A DNA stretch of 64,000 bases from Moniliophthora roreri (taxonomy: Eukaryota; Basidiomycota; Agaricomycetes; Agaricales; Marasmiaceae): positions 186,001 through 250,000 of the forward strand of contig LATX02000238.1 in NCBI GenBank assembly GCA_001466705.2. The letters run 5' to 3'. Below are positions 46,851-58,328 of this stretch, one piece after another (within the stretch, counting starts at the first letter, position 1; each line of letters opens with the position of its first letter). The position numbers were made by a program, and so were the translations under genes. Under the pieces are notes generated by a model that was not told the DNA's origin, did no database searches, and saw only the letters and a list, made by a program, of their open reading frames with translations.

Positions 46851-48707
46851 TCATATCATCAACATCGTCAACATAACCACAGCAATTGGCGTCACCAACT
46901 CTACACTTTCGGCACTAGCACCATTCCCAACGCGATTCGTCATCCTCGCCTTCTCCGAATCTGACGTTGGAGAAGGCCCTCCGGCAAATGGCTGATTCCA
47001 CAGAAAATATGGCTTCTCCGCATAATTGGGGTCCGCTTCTGACAAGAAATTCTGATATCGTTTGTCAGGATCACCAAAGGTAGATCCTACAGCTGCTACC
47101 AAGGGAGCCAGATCTCGTACATCTGAGTCCATGTCGCCTTCCAAACCAGACGGCATCGCCATAGGTCGGGCTTGTGACATGGCGAAATCAAGCGCGAGTT
47201 GGATAGTTCCACCAGCAGATGTGGTTTTGTTCCATAGCTCAGAGGAGGTGGAGGTGGGGTCAACGTATTTTGCGATGCGGGCGAGAGTCTAGCATTATTT
47301 TAGTCCAGCTCGTGTTGATAAATCGGGTGAAAAGGTGATCTTACAATTAGGGCGGCCAAGTTCATGATGCGATAATGTTGCGGAGCGAATGAATTTTGTT
47401 CCAGGGGCTACCCTTGTGTAAGCACGGAATGAGGATGAGGATTGAGCAGGATCGTACCTGCTCGCCAGTGCCATCGATTTGATTCATGAACTGGTTGCCA
47501 ACGAATATGTTGATAGTGCCCATGGCTCCTTGCCAGTCATTTACCAGTATTTTCAAGGAAGCTAGCTGGGAATAGTAGAAAGTTGCATGGTAACTATCGA
47601 GGGAGGTTAGTGGAAATAGCTACGCGGAGGAACCGCGGACGTACTTGACCATGATGCTCTCCTGGATAGCTACAGTTGACGTTTCCAACCATTGGATGTA
47701 TTGGCTACACCATGAAACCATGCCCTGATCGATGGCTTGGGTGTAATCGATGGTCTTAGTCGACCGAAGAATAATGATGCCCGACACGATCTTGACGAAA
47801 CCTCGAAGCTCCCTGCGCAATGAGTAAAAGGAGCTCAGTTTAACGCTCATAAGGAAGTTCGGCACATACATAATACCGCCATGCTGCCCTTTAGGTACAC
47901 GTTTCATTTGAGCATAATTCAAGTTTGGGTTCATTTTGAGCTCTGGATCCAAGAACCAAGTTTGGAGATAGCTCGCTGCCGTGTGCGTATGCGTTCAGTG
48001 CGGATCTTCAGAAGGGACGTAAAGGGCATACCTGCGTTCCTTGAAAAGATGTTGCTGTTGCCCCCAGCGATGACAGAGGCAATGGAGTTGTATAGAACGG
48101 CGTTGGACATTGTGTCGAATGCGTCAGAACTAGCGGTATTCACAGGTATTGTGTCTGGGTTGATTTTATCCTTGTTTTCGTAAGTACAGAGTCTCCAGAC
48201 TGACACGAAAACCATTCAGTGCATGCTCAAAGCGGTAGGGGTCGTTTGCTCACCTTCCTCGTCGATCAGAACTGTGGTATTGCCGACGCTGGTACAGTTT
48301 GGCCAGGCACTGAGTCGAAGGATTCAGCATCTCGGCCGAGAATCGCAATCGAGTACCCACTTGGAGATCCAGCTCATATAGTCATGTTTATCCCCGGATG
48401 GCGGCAATACTGTTCTGTTCGTGATAGCTGATATGCTACGGTCAGTTATGCGGGATTCATAGCAGAGGAGTGAGAGCTCACTCCATGGTCCGCTCCTTGC
48501 AAGTTCCCTTGCCCATTTCAGAATGGTGATCTGTGCCCGGTAGGTCCGAATATCAAAGCGACGTGCCGATACATAGTCGGGGTCGACAAAGTCACTGATA
48601 TAGCTGGTAGCAGCTCGCGCATAAAGAGACAGGAGCAGGAAAGAGAAAAGAAGCAAGGTGTGGGCCAAAAAAGGAGGAGACATGGCGAGGAATATCCTGG
48701 GTGCCAT
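46851..48707 (-). CDS. secreted alginate-lyase-like protein
   Basis: A multi-exon gene encodes a member of the fungal alginate-lyase-domain (chondroitin AC/alginate lyase fold) family. The start MAPRIFLAMSPPFLAHTLLL with FSFLLLSLYARA is a signal peptide. Landmarks in order are RAQITILKWARELARSGPWS, DKHDYMSWI, WPNCTSVGNTTVL, MNPNLNYAQMKRVPKG, GFVKIVSGIIILRSTK, WCSQYIQWLETSTVAIQE, VNYHATFYYSQLASLKILVN (the N-x-H and Tyr motif that holds the active site in this fold), and FLSEADPNYAEKPYFLWNQP. A serine-rich end with a hydrophobic stretch (PIAVVMLTMLMI) suggests a GPI anchor. Actual substrate in a fungus is unknown. Confidence 0.85.
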
Positions 48708-49518
48708 AGGCGTCGAGAGGGAGCGTTATATGGAAAGCTTATTGAAAAAAGAGTGGCTCTGGGCAAGATAGGAAGGTCCAGAAGTGGACGGTGAGCACAG
48801 TATAGGCGCAGGCGGCCTGTGCGATCGTTTGGAAAAGCGATTTGCGGATCCGAGGCCATTGGTCGGTGTAAAGGGAGATTGACAGGGCTGTAGCCTCCCT
48901 CCCGACAAAAATGTCGCGTTTTCGTTGATAGCAGGTGCACAGTTGGTCTTCTCGGTTGCAGACATAGCCAAGGAATGACAGTCCACGGAGCTAGTTCGAA
49001 GGATGTATTCAGAGCAAGTTTGCAATAGCCAAGAATTAGAACTCACCAATACTGCAATTGGCTAGGTCATGTAGGCCACAGCTTCAACTGCATTTCCTCA
49101 CAACTTCTGTAGGCTCGGATCATAAGGACGGGAAGCTGTTGTATCTTCGAAATGGCCCCATGCCGCCAATATCTCACGTCGTAGGTCAGCCCCCTGAAGT
49201 CCTCTGAGTAATCCACTCTATACGCGAGCCACTATAATCGCTATTTCTTCAAGCCGGTGATTTCCTTCAGAGATATCAATCAGTGTTATTGAAAATATTG
49301 GGAAGACACGAACGTACCTATGATGGTGGTGGTTACTGTTCAAGTTTGCACGCGACTACCACTCACACTTTTTACTCTCATCATCGACTGAACCCCATGC
49401 TCTTCGTCAGGCAATAGAACCCATTTCTGTACGAGTAAGGTTTCATTTTTTTTAAAATCTGAACCTTGTCTAAACCGGCGGCCATGATATTCGTCTGCGT
49501 ACAGAAAACCCATTTCAG
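48708..49518. other. intergenic
   Basis: Upstream region of two divergent genes. Minus-strand frames at 48518-48940 and 48726-49049 have no domains. Nothing else is supported. Confidence 0.45.
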
Positions 49519-51363
49519 ATGACATCGGAATCTCTTTCATTCATTCCTCGAAAAGTAGGCAAACCGAAACCCTCGGCGTCTTTGTCCGGGTCTGCTCATA
49601 CTTCAGCCGTTCAACCAAGTAATGAGGATGTCAAAGGCAAGAGCAAGGCGTTGCAGAAGCTCGAGCAACCTGAAGCTTCGTCAAGCAAACGACAGCACAG
49701 CGACCAAGATATCCTTACGCTCATGTCGCTTGCTCTATCGGACCATGGACTCTGGTTGAATTCAGACATTAGACGAAAAATGGATGACAGCGCGAACAGT
49801 GGTGGCGAAGGATGTGAGTCGTTCAATCCTATTCTAATGTATCATTGGATAACAGGTCATCTCTACACCTAGTCGTTAACCTCAGCTATGTTCTCAACCA
49901 TTCCCCTGTATTGACAAGCCTTGCGGCAGGGTCCGAATCAGAAACTGCGATTGTCAAGGCCCTAAGAAGACAACCTCCTTCTGAAAATCCGGTCATGGAG
50001 GTGCGGATGATGCTCAAGAAGCCAGATTGGCATAATTGGGGAAAGGCCAAGAGCAAGGATCAGAAGGATACGGGTATGTATGAAATACGAAGGAAGGATT
50101 GGGAGGCGCTACCGTCGACTCGAACGCGGTGTACAAGGGAATATTGGGAACAGAGAACCGTTTACATGGTATGTGTCTATCTCTGTACGGCAGATCGACC
50201 GGCTGAACCGGACACTCTTGATCAGGAAAACATTCCCGTACAATATAAATCAGCCACTGGAATTGCTTGTTTCGCGCATAACCTCATAGCTCCCCCTTCT
50301 ATCGACAGCGCGGAACCTTTGACGAGTGTCGTGCCTTCGCAATTGTATCCATGTCCCTTTACCATTCAAGCGGTAACCTTACCGCCACACTACCTTGACA
50401 AGTCTGGTGGCGAACCTAAATGCAAAGGCTTTGCGTTCGTAACCCTGTCTAACATGGAGGACGCTAAGCGACTTTCGGGTATTTGGCCGTGGGAGCGGAA
50501 CCAGCCTGACTCTTCAGACATTCCAGAACGTCGGCTCGAGACGGATGAAGCCAAGGAAGCTCAGAAATTTGGCTTTAGATGCCTCTCAAAGACACGCTGG
50601 GACGCCTTGAAAGACGAATACCTTGCTTATCGGGAGAATCTAGTGAAGGAGCTCGTAGCTTTCGAAGACGAACATCGGCAGGATTGGCAGGGTCACGATA
50701 ACAGTAATGATCAGCTGCTTCAGCCACCTCAGCCACCTCAGTCACCGGCACCGCGGGCTAAAGAACGTCATGCGTCCTCCTATTCTCTTCAAATATCGCC
50801 TTTTTCGCCATTCCCGCCCTCATGCCTTGTCTTCGTCCGGAACATTCACCCTGAGACAAACAAGACCACTCTCAAGACTTTGTTCTCCAAGGCATTCAGC
50901 GCGCCCCGGGATGCTGGAATAGATTACGTCGACTTCAACAAGGGAATGCATTCTGTACGTTTCAACCCCTACTTGGACCTTGTCGATGCAAACTCAATTG
51001 GATATGTAGTGTTACCTTCGCCTCGCAACGCCTCTCCATGCCCATAGCATCGTGGAGTACCTCACGAAGACCGGTGTGAACCAAACATCTGGATTGGATG
51101 CTTCAGGTTCACCGGCGACGGCGTCTGCCTCGGCCCCACCCATCACTGCGGAGCTTGTGCTGGAACGAAAGGAAGAGATCTATTGGGAGAAGGTTCCTTT
51201 GAAAGTGAGGTCGGCTGCGGTCCAAAAGTATTTGGAGGCAATGGAAGCGACCAAGTCGGGCAGCGGAACGCGAAGCAAGGGTACCACCGCAGAGGGAGAA
51301 GATGGAGTCGGGGTAGATCACGGAGACGGGCATGGACGAAAAAGAAGGAAGAAGAATCGATAG
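49519..51363 (+). CDS. La-related protein, LARP7 / Pof8-like, with xRRM
   Basis: Four exons (49519-49813, 49873-50168, 50226-50954, 51010-51363) give 557 residues. Residues ~62-120 match a La motif: DQDILTLMSLALSDHGLWLN, then GFVNLSYVLNHSPVLTSL. A central RRM-like region contains GFAFVTLSNMEDAKRLSG. Near residues 396-460 an RRM begins CLVFVRNIHPETNKTTLKTL, crosses an intron into CYLRLATPLHAHSIVEYL, and continues to EEIYWEKVPLKVRSAAVQKY, the layout of the extended xRRM that binds structured RNA. The C terminus is basic (KRRKKNR). Family knowledge: LARP7 proteins bind 7SK, U6 or telomerase RNA; in fission yeast Pof8 assembles telomerase RNA. Which RNA this one binds is inference. Confidence 0.72.
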
Positions 51364-51520
51364 TCGTCATAGCATATGGACCCTGGCAGGTAATCCTACT
51401 CCTCAACTGTCAGTGTATCAGTATCGGGCGCTCATGTTCTTTAGGAAACTTCTCATCGTACACATTAGTCCGGCACATTAAAGTACAAGGATACATATCC
51501 AATAATGATCATCATCATCA

Positions 51521-52443
51521 TCATAATTTGGGCTCGGGCATCTTTTCTGATTTCCTTCCAGCATTCTTATTTATCGTCGAATGCGTGGCCTCCACGTAAA
51601 GCGTGTTGTCGACACGGTCCCGCAGCTAAAGATGGATGGCCTTGTCAGCACCCGTTTCACTTCCCCGACATGCTGTATAAACTTACCTCGGAACGAGCAG
51701 TGCGGATGTAACCGTCCAAGGAAACTGTTGTTGAAATGATTTTGAGTTTTGTTCCCCTGTAGAGGTGAGTGAATGAATAAATGACATGGTATTTCCGGTC
51801 GGCGAATTGTTCACTCACAATATCGCAGGTCTGTACCACTGTAATGACAATGATTGTGAGACACCTGTTCCGTCGATGCCGGCGACGATACCCAGGGAGA
51901 CGAGCGCGGACACAGAACAACTGCCAATCGTCGCGTTAGCTTATGACGTTCAGAGGAAGGAAGCAAGTTTTCTGACTGGTCTATCATGTACGCGCTGCAC
52001 CCGCCGTGGAGATTTCCGAAGATATTGCACATATCTGTTGCGGCAGGTCAGATCTTCGTATTTGCATCATAGAGGAACAGGGGAGACGAATACACACTTT
52101 TAGTGACGTCGATTTCACATATGGTTTGTGCCATTGCATCGTGCATCGCCACTCTTGGCCGCTCTGTTGACCGGCTGTCCGTTCCAAAGACCCCATCAAC
52201 TTCGTCCCAACACACCCCTTCACCTTCGTTCCCACTCTCGGGTAATGAGCTCCCCTCACCACCTTCGTTTGTCGGCACCTTTACGTTTATCTCCACAATT
52301 TTCAGGTTACGCCCGATCTCAGCCCCGAACGATGTAGATGGTGTCCCGATGAAATGAGCAAAGGTTTGCGCAGCGGTTCGCTTTTGAGCATCCGTGAGGT
52401 TTCCTCTTATCTGCGAGACGTCGAATGAAGATGGCAGAGACAT
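51521..52443 (-). CDS. hotdog-fold acyl-CoA thioesterase-like protein, copy 1
   Basis: Starting at MSLPSSFDVSQIRGNLTDAQ (52443), five exons join in frame and end ...KSEKMPEPKL at 51521. The hotdog core carries NIFGNLHGGCSAYMIDH, the HGG...D active-site pattern of PaaI/ACOT13-type thioesterases. GIDGTGVSQSLSLQWYRPAI and GTKLKIISTTVSLDGYIRTA follow. Such enzymes hydrolyse fatty acyl-CoA or aryl-CoA. The region between exon 1's start and the core has a glycine/acidic insert (NEGGEGSSLPESGNEGEG) absent from copy 2. The stop lies in a short ATC microsatellite. It converges on the LARP7-like gene (157 bp apart). Confidence 0.8.
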
Positions 52444-54919
52444 GGGGATTTGGAAATTTGTTTGGGGGAAAGACCAGAGTCTGCGCGAGGTATATAGCGT
52501 GTGGTATGGCGAGGTGAGTGGTAGTCGAATGCAAGGGTGATAGACTCGAGTTAAATACGGTGGTAGGGATAGAACGTAACAAGACACAGGGGTTGCCGCC
52601 TCGAACGAGGAAATGTGTGATATGAAGCTACCGGTGGACGAGGACAAGCTTTCAGGGGATAATACTGCTGGAAGGTCTTTGCGGGGTAATATAAATACGA
52701 CCCTACACAGCTTATCATTCTCGAGAGATCCACGGGTTTAGCGCTAATAACGGAGAAGTGGCCCACATCAACAAATTTTTCCTGCTGTACATGCATGTGT
52801 ACATGCCGTATGTTTGTATGATCCTGATTCCGATCCAAGGTAAACAAAATTATAGCGGTGCCCTTTTGTATGGAGGTCACCGAATACATAAGTCCTCGGA
52901 TTTTCGGAAACCACTTTTGGTGTCCATTTTCGACATATGCATTATCCTAGTTGGGGGTACGCTCGCCAAGGAACTTCTGAAGACCATGCCAGTCGACTCC
53001 AAGCACCAATAGTGCGTCTAGACGGGTCTACTCAAGAAAAGGCTTAGCACGGCCTAGCACGAATGTCGAAAATCATTATGACTTAGATCAGAAAATTAAG
53101 CATGGACAGCAGACGTCGGGAATATAGCGGGAGTCAACTGACTTTCATTGCAAAAATTCACTTTTTCCGTCAACATGGACAGTAGTATGACATTTTTGAC
53201 AATGAAATTTTGACTTGACTGCTAGGATATATACTGGGTATGGTATAGCATTGTATCCAACGGGTACCTAAGCATGACAATTGTCGGCGCCGACAGCATC
53301 GAACATTTTGAACGAATTGACCGGGACTCGGCAAGCCGGAATGGCGTATCGCATGATGAAAAGATTGAGCTTGACTGACTTCTCGGATGCGAGTGTAATG
53401 GTGATACTTAGCCACGCAGTAGCCAGCACCGGAATCCCCATCGCCACGAAATACCGTTCCAATCATGCCAGCGAGTCAAAGAATGATAAACTACGTTCAA
53501 GATGTAGCGGAAGTCGTTAAAACCCGTAACCTATCGTGAGTGAGAAGCGCCTAGAGGTTGGCTTGACTATCGTAGCGCCACTCGTGATCCGAATTTTTTC
53601 CATAGACTAGTTCCCATAGGCTAGTTATTAGGAAAGAAAGGACGGGAGCTGTCACCTTACTCTGCGACGTTGTATGGAATGATGTGCCTTCAATGAGTGT
53701 GGGAGCCTCGAGGTGTGCGACCCACAGTGCTGAAGTTCGATGCTGGAAATTCTTGACTTTCGTTCGAATTTTGATCGTAAGCGAGGTGGGTCGAAAAACG
53801 GCGACTGCCTCAATCCCAATGAGGTTATAGCGTTTTGACGCTCAAAATAGTCGAGGAAGTTTGAGAATGTCGCCTCTGTAGAACGAGAATGGGTGGCGGC
53901 CGTAGATGAAGGTACTGTGAGTGAGTCTCAAGGAGACCGCGGAGTGGTTCAATTTCGGATGGGCACGAAAGCCATAATCTATATAGACCTGACAGGTTAG
54001 TAGAGGTTAGCGAATCCCCCGCAAAAGTTCAAAAATGGCACCCGAAGCGCACCTTGTCACGAGCTCCGCAAACTACAACGCGAACGGGCCACCGGAGGTG
54101 ACAATCGACCGCCTAGGTGGGTCAGTGATTTTACGAGCGCTCCACAAGAAAGGCGTTGTTGAGTCGACTTATGGATGATTGATGAAGAAGTATGGTCCCT
54201 GCGAGTCTGGGAGAAGTATGATATGAGCGGTGTTGGTGTTGGGCGGTGAATCCAACATTATGGGCGCCTAAAGCTGTGAAAATGTGGGCGCTTGTCAAAA
54301 CTCGTCCGGCCTTTGCCGAATTTCTTGAAGCAGGTCCAGGGACGACCCCGAGCCCAATTAGATCTTCCCTGCGTCTTGAATGTTAGACGTTAGACTGCAT
54401 CTACAGACTACATAGCAGGAAATCCGGCGGATCTTTTGTCCTGCTTGTGTTGTTCGCATCAGTGATTGCAAACGTCTCTTTAAGGAATCTGGGTCACCAG
54501 GAGGCAAAGTGGTGCTTCTCAGCAGATTCCCCAATGATCTGCCTTGTACATTGACCCACAAGATGTGATAGCGAACACTTTTAGATCCCTTGAGATCTCT
54601 CAAGGTCCAATCTTCCCCGGCAGAAGTAGTCTGAGCTTCAATGTAAATGAAAATATCATATGGCTGCGGAAAAAAGACGTATCTTTCAACGGTATAAAGA
54701 CACTAGAAGTACAAAAACATTACGAAGCTAACCGGAATGGTAAATTACAGTGAACGAATGAGAGTAAGAGTACAGGAGAATTGTCAGAGTAGACGGTGTG
54801 TAGTACAACAGCTTGCGGTGCGTAACTCGAAGGTGAAATGAAGTAATAAGGATAGACGGACGTGAGAACGATGTATGGAGCTGAAGAGGACATAGAGAAG
54901 GCAAGAAGCCCGCCAAACG
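52444..54919. other. intergenic between the thioesterase paralogues
   Basis: Frames at 53170-53520 on both strands and 52758-53012 were examined and not supported. Short direct repeats occur (for example CATGGACAG at about 53101 and 53174, and CATAG(A/G)CTAGTT near 53602-53625), suggesting local rearrangement. No transposon ends were recognised. Confidence 0.4.
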
Positions 54920-55744
54920 TCACATTTTGGCACGATCGAGAGTAGAGCGGAAGGTGTTCACAGTCGAGTGAATGGCAGAAATGCAGAGAACATCCTGGTC
55001 TTTGTCCCAAAGCTAAAGAGTTTAAGTTCCAGAACATAAGCAAAACATGAGGATATCATGAGATACAAAAGCTTACGGACCTCGCAATGTGATGTACGGA
55101 TACGCCCGTTAATAAAGATGGACGTCGAAACTACTCGGAGTCTGCATCCCCTGAAGAAGCAGGCTCGTGAGTACACAAGATGTCATTATGGATTCGAAGG
55201 ATCTTCGAATAGAAGCTCGCGTCATGTACTCACATTTTGGCGGGCTGATGCCAGGTCACGTTTACTGACTGAGATACACCTGTCCCGTCAATTCCGAGAG
55301 CAGCACCTAATAGACCGAGAGTAGAGATCGTGCAGGGGCCCACTAGGTACGTTGCGCACGCGCCATGCAACGTTTTTAGAGGATTACACATGTCTAGGCA
55401 GGCGGAGCGCGTCGGTAAGGTTCGAGATGAGATCAAAATGAAATGGACAAACCTCTTTCAATATCGACTTCAAATACCGTTCTGCCTTGAGATGCTTTGC
55501 CATTCCTCAGCAAGATCTCCGCCTCGACCAACTTCAGACGTCGGCCCACTGAGGCACCGAAACATCCATCTTGCGTACCGACGTAGTAGTAGAAAAGGTC
55601 GAGAACGAACCGCTTCGCCTCATCGGAAATATTTCCTTTGATTGTGGAGACGTCGTAATTCGAGGGTCCAGAGCGGATAGAGGAGGTTGGAGGCAGCGTG
55701 TGCTCAACGAGTTGAGACTCTGATCTGACGGTAGTCATAACCAT
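54920..55744 (-). CDS. hotdog-fold thioesterase-like protein, copy 2, active-site residue changed
   Basis: A paralogue of the copy at 51521-52443. From MVMTTVRSESQLVEHTLPPT, exons join through YDVSTIKGNISDEAKRFVLD, CFGASVGRRLKLVEAEILLR and FEVDIERD, then MCNPLKTLHGACATYLVGPC, GIDGTGVSQSVNVTWHQPAK, GCRLRVVSTSIFINGRIRTS and LWDKDQDVLCISAIHSTVNT, ending RAKM. The fold markers are kept, but HGG is HGA and the aspartate of MIDH in copy 1 is glycine here (LVGP). In ACOT13-type enzymes that Asp is catalytic, so copy 2 is probably inactive or altered. Intron positions match copy 1. A second ATG six bases in is an alternative start. Confidence 0.78.
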
Positions 55745-57639
55745 GGCTGAACAAGAATGAAAAGAGAAGGAAGACGGAATCAAGTTTGCAATCAGCAATC
55801 ATGTCCGGTATTTATGGAAAAAACAATGCTTACCCAGTCACACTTCTGGCGCTTCATCAACTGTGCCCTAGATTTCTCTCAATCCCCACGGCGAAATACA
55901 GATCTGAGGTCCCGCAATTCTTTTGCCCGAATAGAATTCTAGTGAAATGACATTGACGATCATGCAGAAGCTTTCTGACTCACAGGAAGCGCGTCGACAA
56001 AGGTTGTCCAAGGTTCCGACGGGATCATGACACTGTATCGGCGTTCTGTGTCAGTGAGCGTTTGGCATGTCGTTCCCTATAAAATGACCGTACAATGCAG
56101 TTTCTACTGTATGGTGAGAGAGGCGTTTAACTCTGCCGCAACTGAGCTCCAGTAGGACCCGGTGGCGTAAGTAGCTGTAGTAGCAACGCGTCACGTTGTG
56201 TACTGTACGTATCGAAAATCTGCCGTGACGAGCGTGTATTGCAATGTACCATATCGCAATCATTTCGGTAAACGATCCGCTGAACCACATTGACTCGTAA
56301 CGGCGCGCGATTGACGAGGGCGATACGTTCCTTTCATCGATAAATTTGGAGGCAAGTAGCGCCCTGGAGACAGGCCTTATAGACAAATATGGCCATAGGA
56401 GGTATGGTGAGAGTGAGAAGGCTCTCCAGAAAAGAAAAACAAATTCCGAGATCAAAGTATCTGGAATAGAACATGGAACACGCGTTTTTGTATCCCTTGA
56501 AAACAACGATTTGAAGGTTACAGCAATATGACGGAAGGGCCGTTATCCGAATCCGGAAGGCGCCCGCCTTGAAGCCGATGCAAATGTCATAGGAAGATGA
56601 ACAGGCCTTGTTGGAATCTGAGCAAACCAGTGATTCGGCGCCACATTAAAATGTTGCTCACCTTCAGATATCCCTAGATCTGGTGGGAAAATAACAGCAT
56701 ACATCACCTGAATGAATGAATCAGAACGACAGCCGACGACCGGCGAAAATGCAACGATATACGCCATTCTAGTCATTGGTATCAGTTCTAGGATGTTCAA
56801 GTAGAGGAGTATAGCGAAGAGAGGCATAGCGGAGGGGATGCATAGGAGCTTGAGGCTGGCAGCGAGCTTACCAGAGGAAGACTCGTTGGTATCTTGGAAA
56901 GGACATTTGCATGCTCAAACCGCGTGAATTCTGACAATGTAGTGCCTTGTTGAGTGAAACGTTTAGTAAATCTGGACCATGCTACACCCTTCCGGGTGAC
57001 ACAAGTACTGTACAATTTCGGGGCTTGTTCCCAGAGCAAGGTTGAGGAGCCAGCCACTGATTCACGAGGCAAAAGATGCACGAATCCTGAAAATAGGGAC
57101 ATCACCTGTTGATTCTGGGAGTCATGTACTCATAAAGACAATATCGATATGAAAAGACTGGATCCCAAGCGAGCGGTCCTTGCATGCTCAGCATCACCGG
57201 ACCTGGAAATCCAAGAGCTTCTTGTAAAGAACGTGGACGGCAGAAGTCCTGTTGTCTTCTGCGCCCGATAAGAGAACACTGACGACGAGAATGAGAGGGA
57301 ATCCAGATCTGGGACCGTTAGCGACATAAGAAACCGGCATATAGCAGCTGGGAAACGTACAAATGATCGCCCTTGAGGGCCCAGGACGAGTATTTTCCCG
57401 GACCACAGGCCTGAATGCGTTAGCATTCCAATCAACTCCGGGTGGGAAAGCCAACCCGCGAAGTGCGGAAAACACACCCCAGTCACGGGCTGCAAGTAAC
57501 TGAAGGAGGAGAAGATGATGTTAAATGCACCGGGATCGTGTCGAATGAGTCATGGTCGAAGCTCCCAATTGGACGGGGCGAGATCTGAGCTCACGAATGG
57601 GTATTGATGCCACGGTTCTAAGAAAGCCTTCAGATTAAG
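55745..57639. other. intergenic with a possible membrane-protein remnant
   Basis: On the minus strand at about 57420-57515, LLAARDWGVFSALRGLAFPP resembles the VFSALR signature of DUF6533 fungal membrane proteins. A hydrophobic PLFAILLYLNILELIPMT lies near 56770-56827. I could not link these into an open gene, since stops and phase breaks intervene, so a decayed or badly resolved membrane-protein gene is possible. A 151-residue minus frame (56051-56506) has no recognised domain. Confidence 0.3.
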
Positions 57640-58101
57640 TTAATCATATACTGGTGAGCAATCAGTATCACGCGAATCATCAGGAGTGTAAGGTCACATA
57701 CCATGTACAATTCCTGAAGCACCATGACCAAGCAATGGAATGATGAGAAACAATTTAAGAAGAACAATGGCCGCACACTCACCGTAAAATAGAGTCCATA
57801 CCAGCACAAAAGTAAACGCATTATCCTGCCCCGGATTTAGCAAGTCCTTCCATCCGTTCTGAACGTATTTCTGTGGTTTTGCACGGCAGTTGACGACAAA
57901 CATGCACACTGTACTCCAGATGGTCGATGCGATGAACAAAGCGAATCCTGCATAATTTTCCAAGCCGAGTATGCCTGCTACTGCTCCGGCAAAGGCAGCA
58001 GAGAGAAATTTGACTGTGTTGAGATTGAGAATGTTGTGAGCAGCATTCGGGGCGTAGAGATATTGGGCTGTTGCATCAGCTTGGGGGTTTGGAGTCGCCA
58101 T
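57640..58101 (-). CDS. EMC6: ER membrane protein complex subunit 6
   Basis: Three exons (57783-58101, 57702-57713, 57640-57650) give 113 residues, the usual length of EMC6. It is a three-helix subunit of the ER membrane protein complex, which inserts transmembrane proteins. After a hydrophilic start (MATPNPQADATAQYLY), the sequence shows NAAHNILNLNTVKFLSAAFA, GAVAGILGLENYAGFALFIA and FTFVLVWTLFYG, with the invariant C terminus YGIVHVYD. That C terminus is spread over a 12-nt exon and an 11-nt final exon, which any ORF-based call would miss. Divergent from the dehydrogenase gene with 227 bp between starts. Confidence 0.95.
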
Positions 58102-58328
58102 TTCTACAAATTCTGTTTTCAATAAGCAGAGCTGAGGATAGTATGAATTTGCTCACCGATGGTCGTGGCAGCTGGCAAAAAGGGTGTGACGCTGGCGTCA
58201 CCGTCGTCACCGTCAATGACAAGCAATTTCCGAGCTATAAATCTTGTCCGCTTTTGTTCTCATGACGCGTTTCAGACTTCCCTCAATCACTTTCTCCTGG
58301 GTGGTTCCCTTTGAACTCGTAAACCGAC

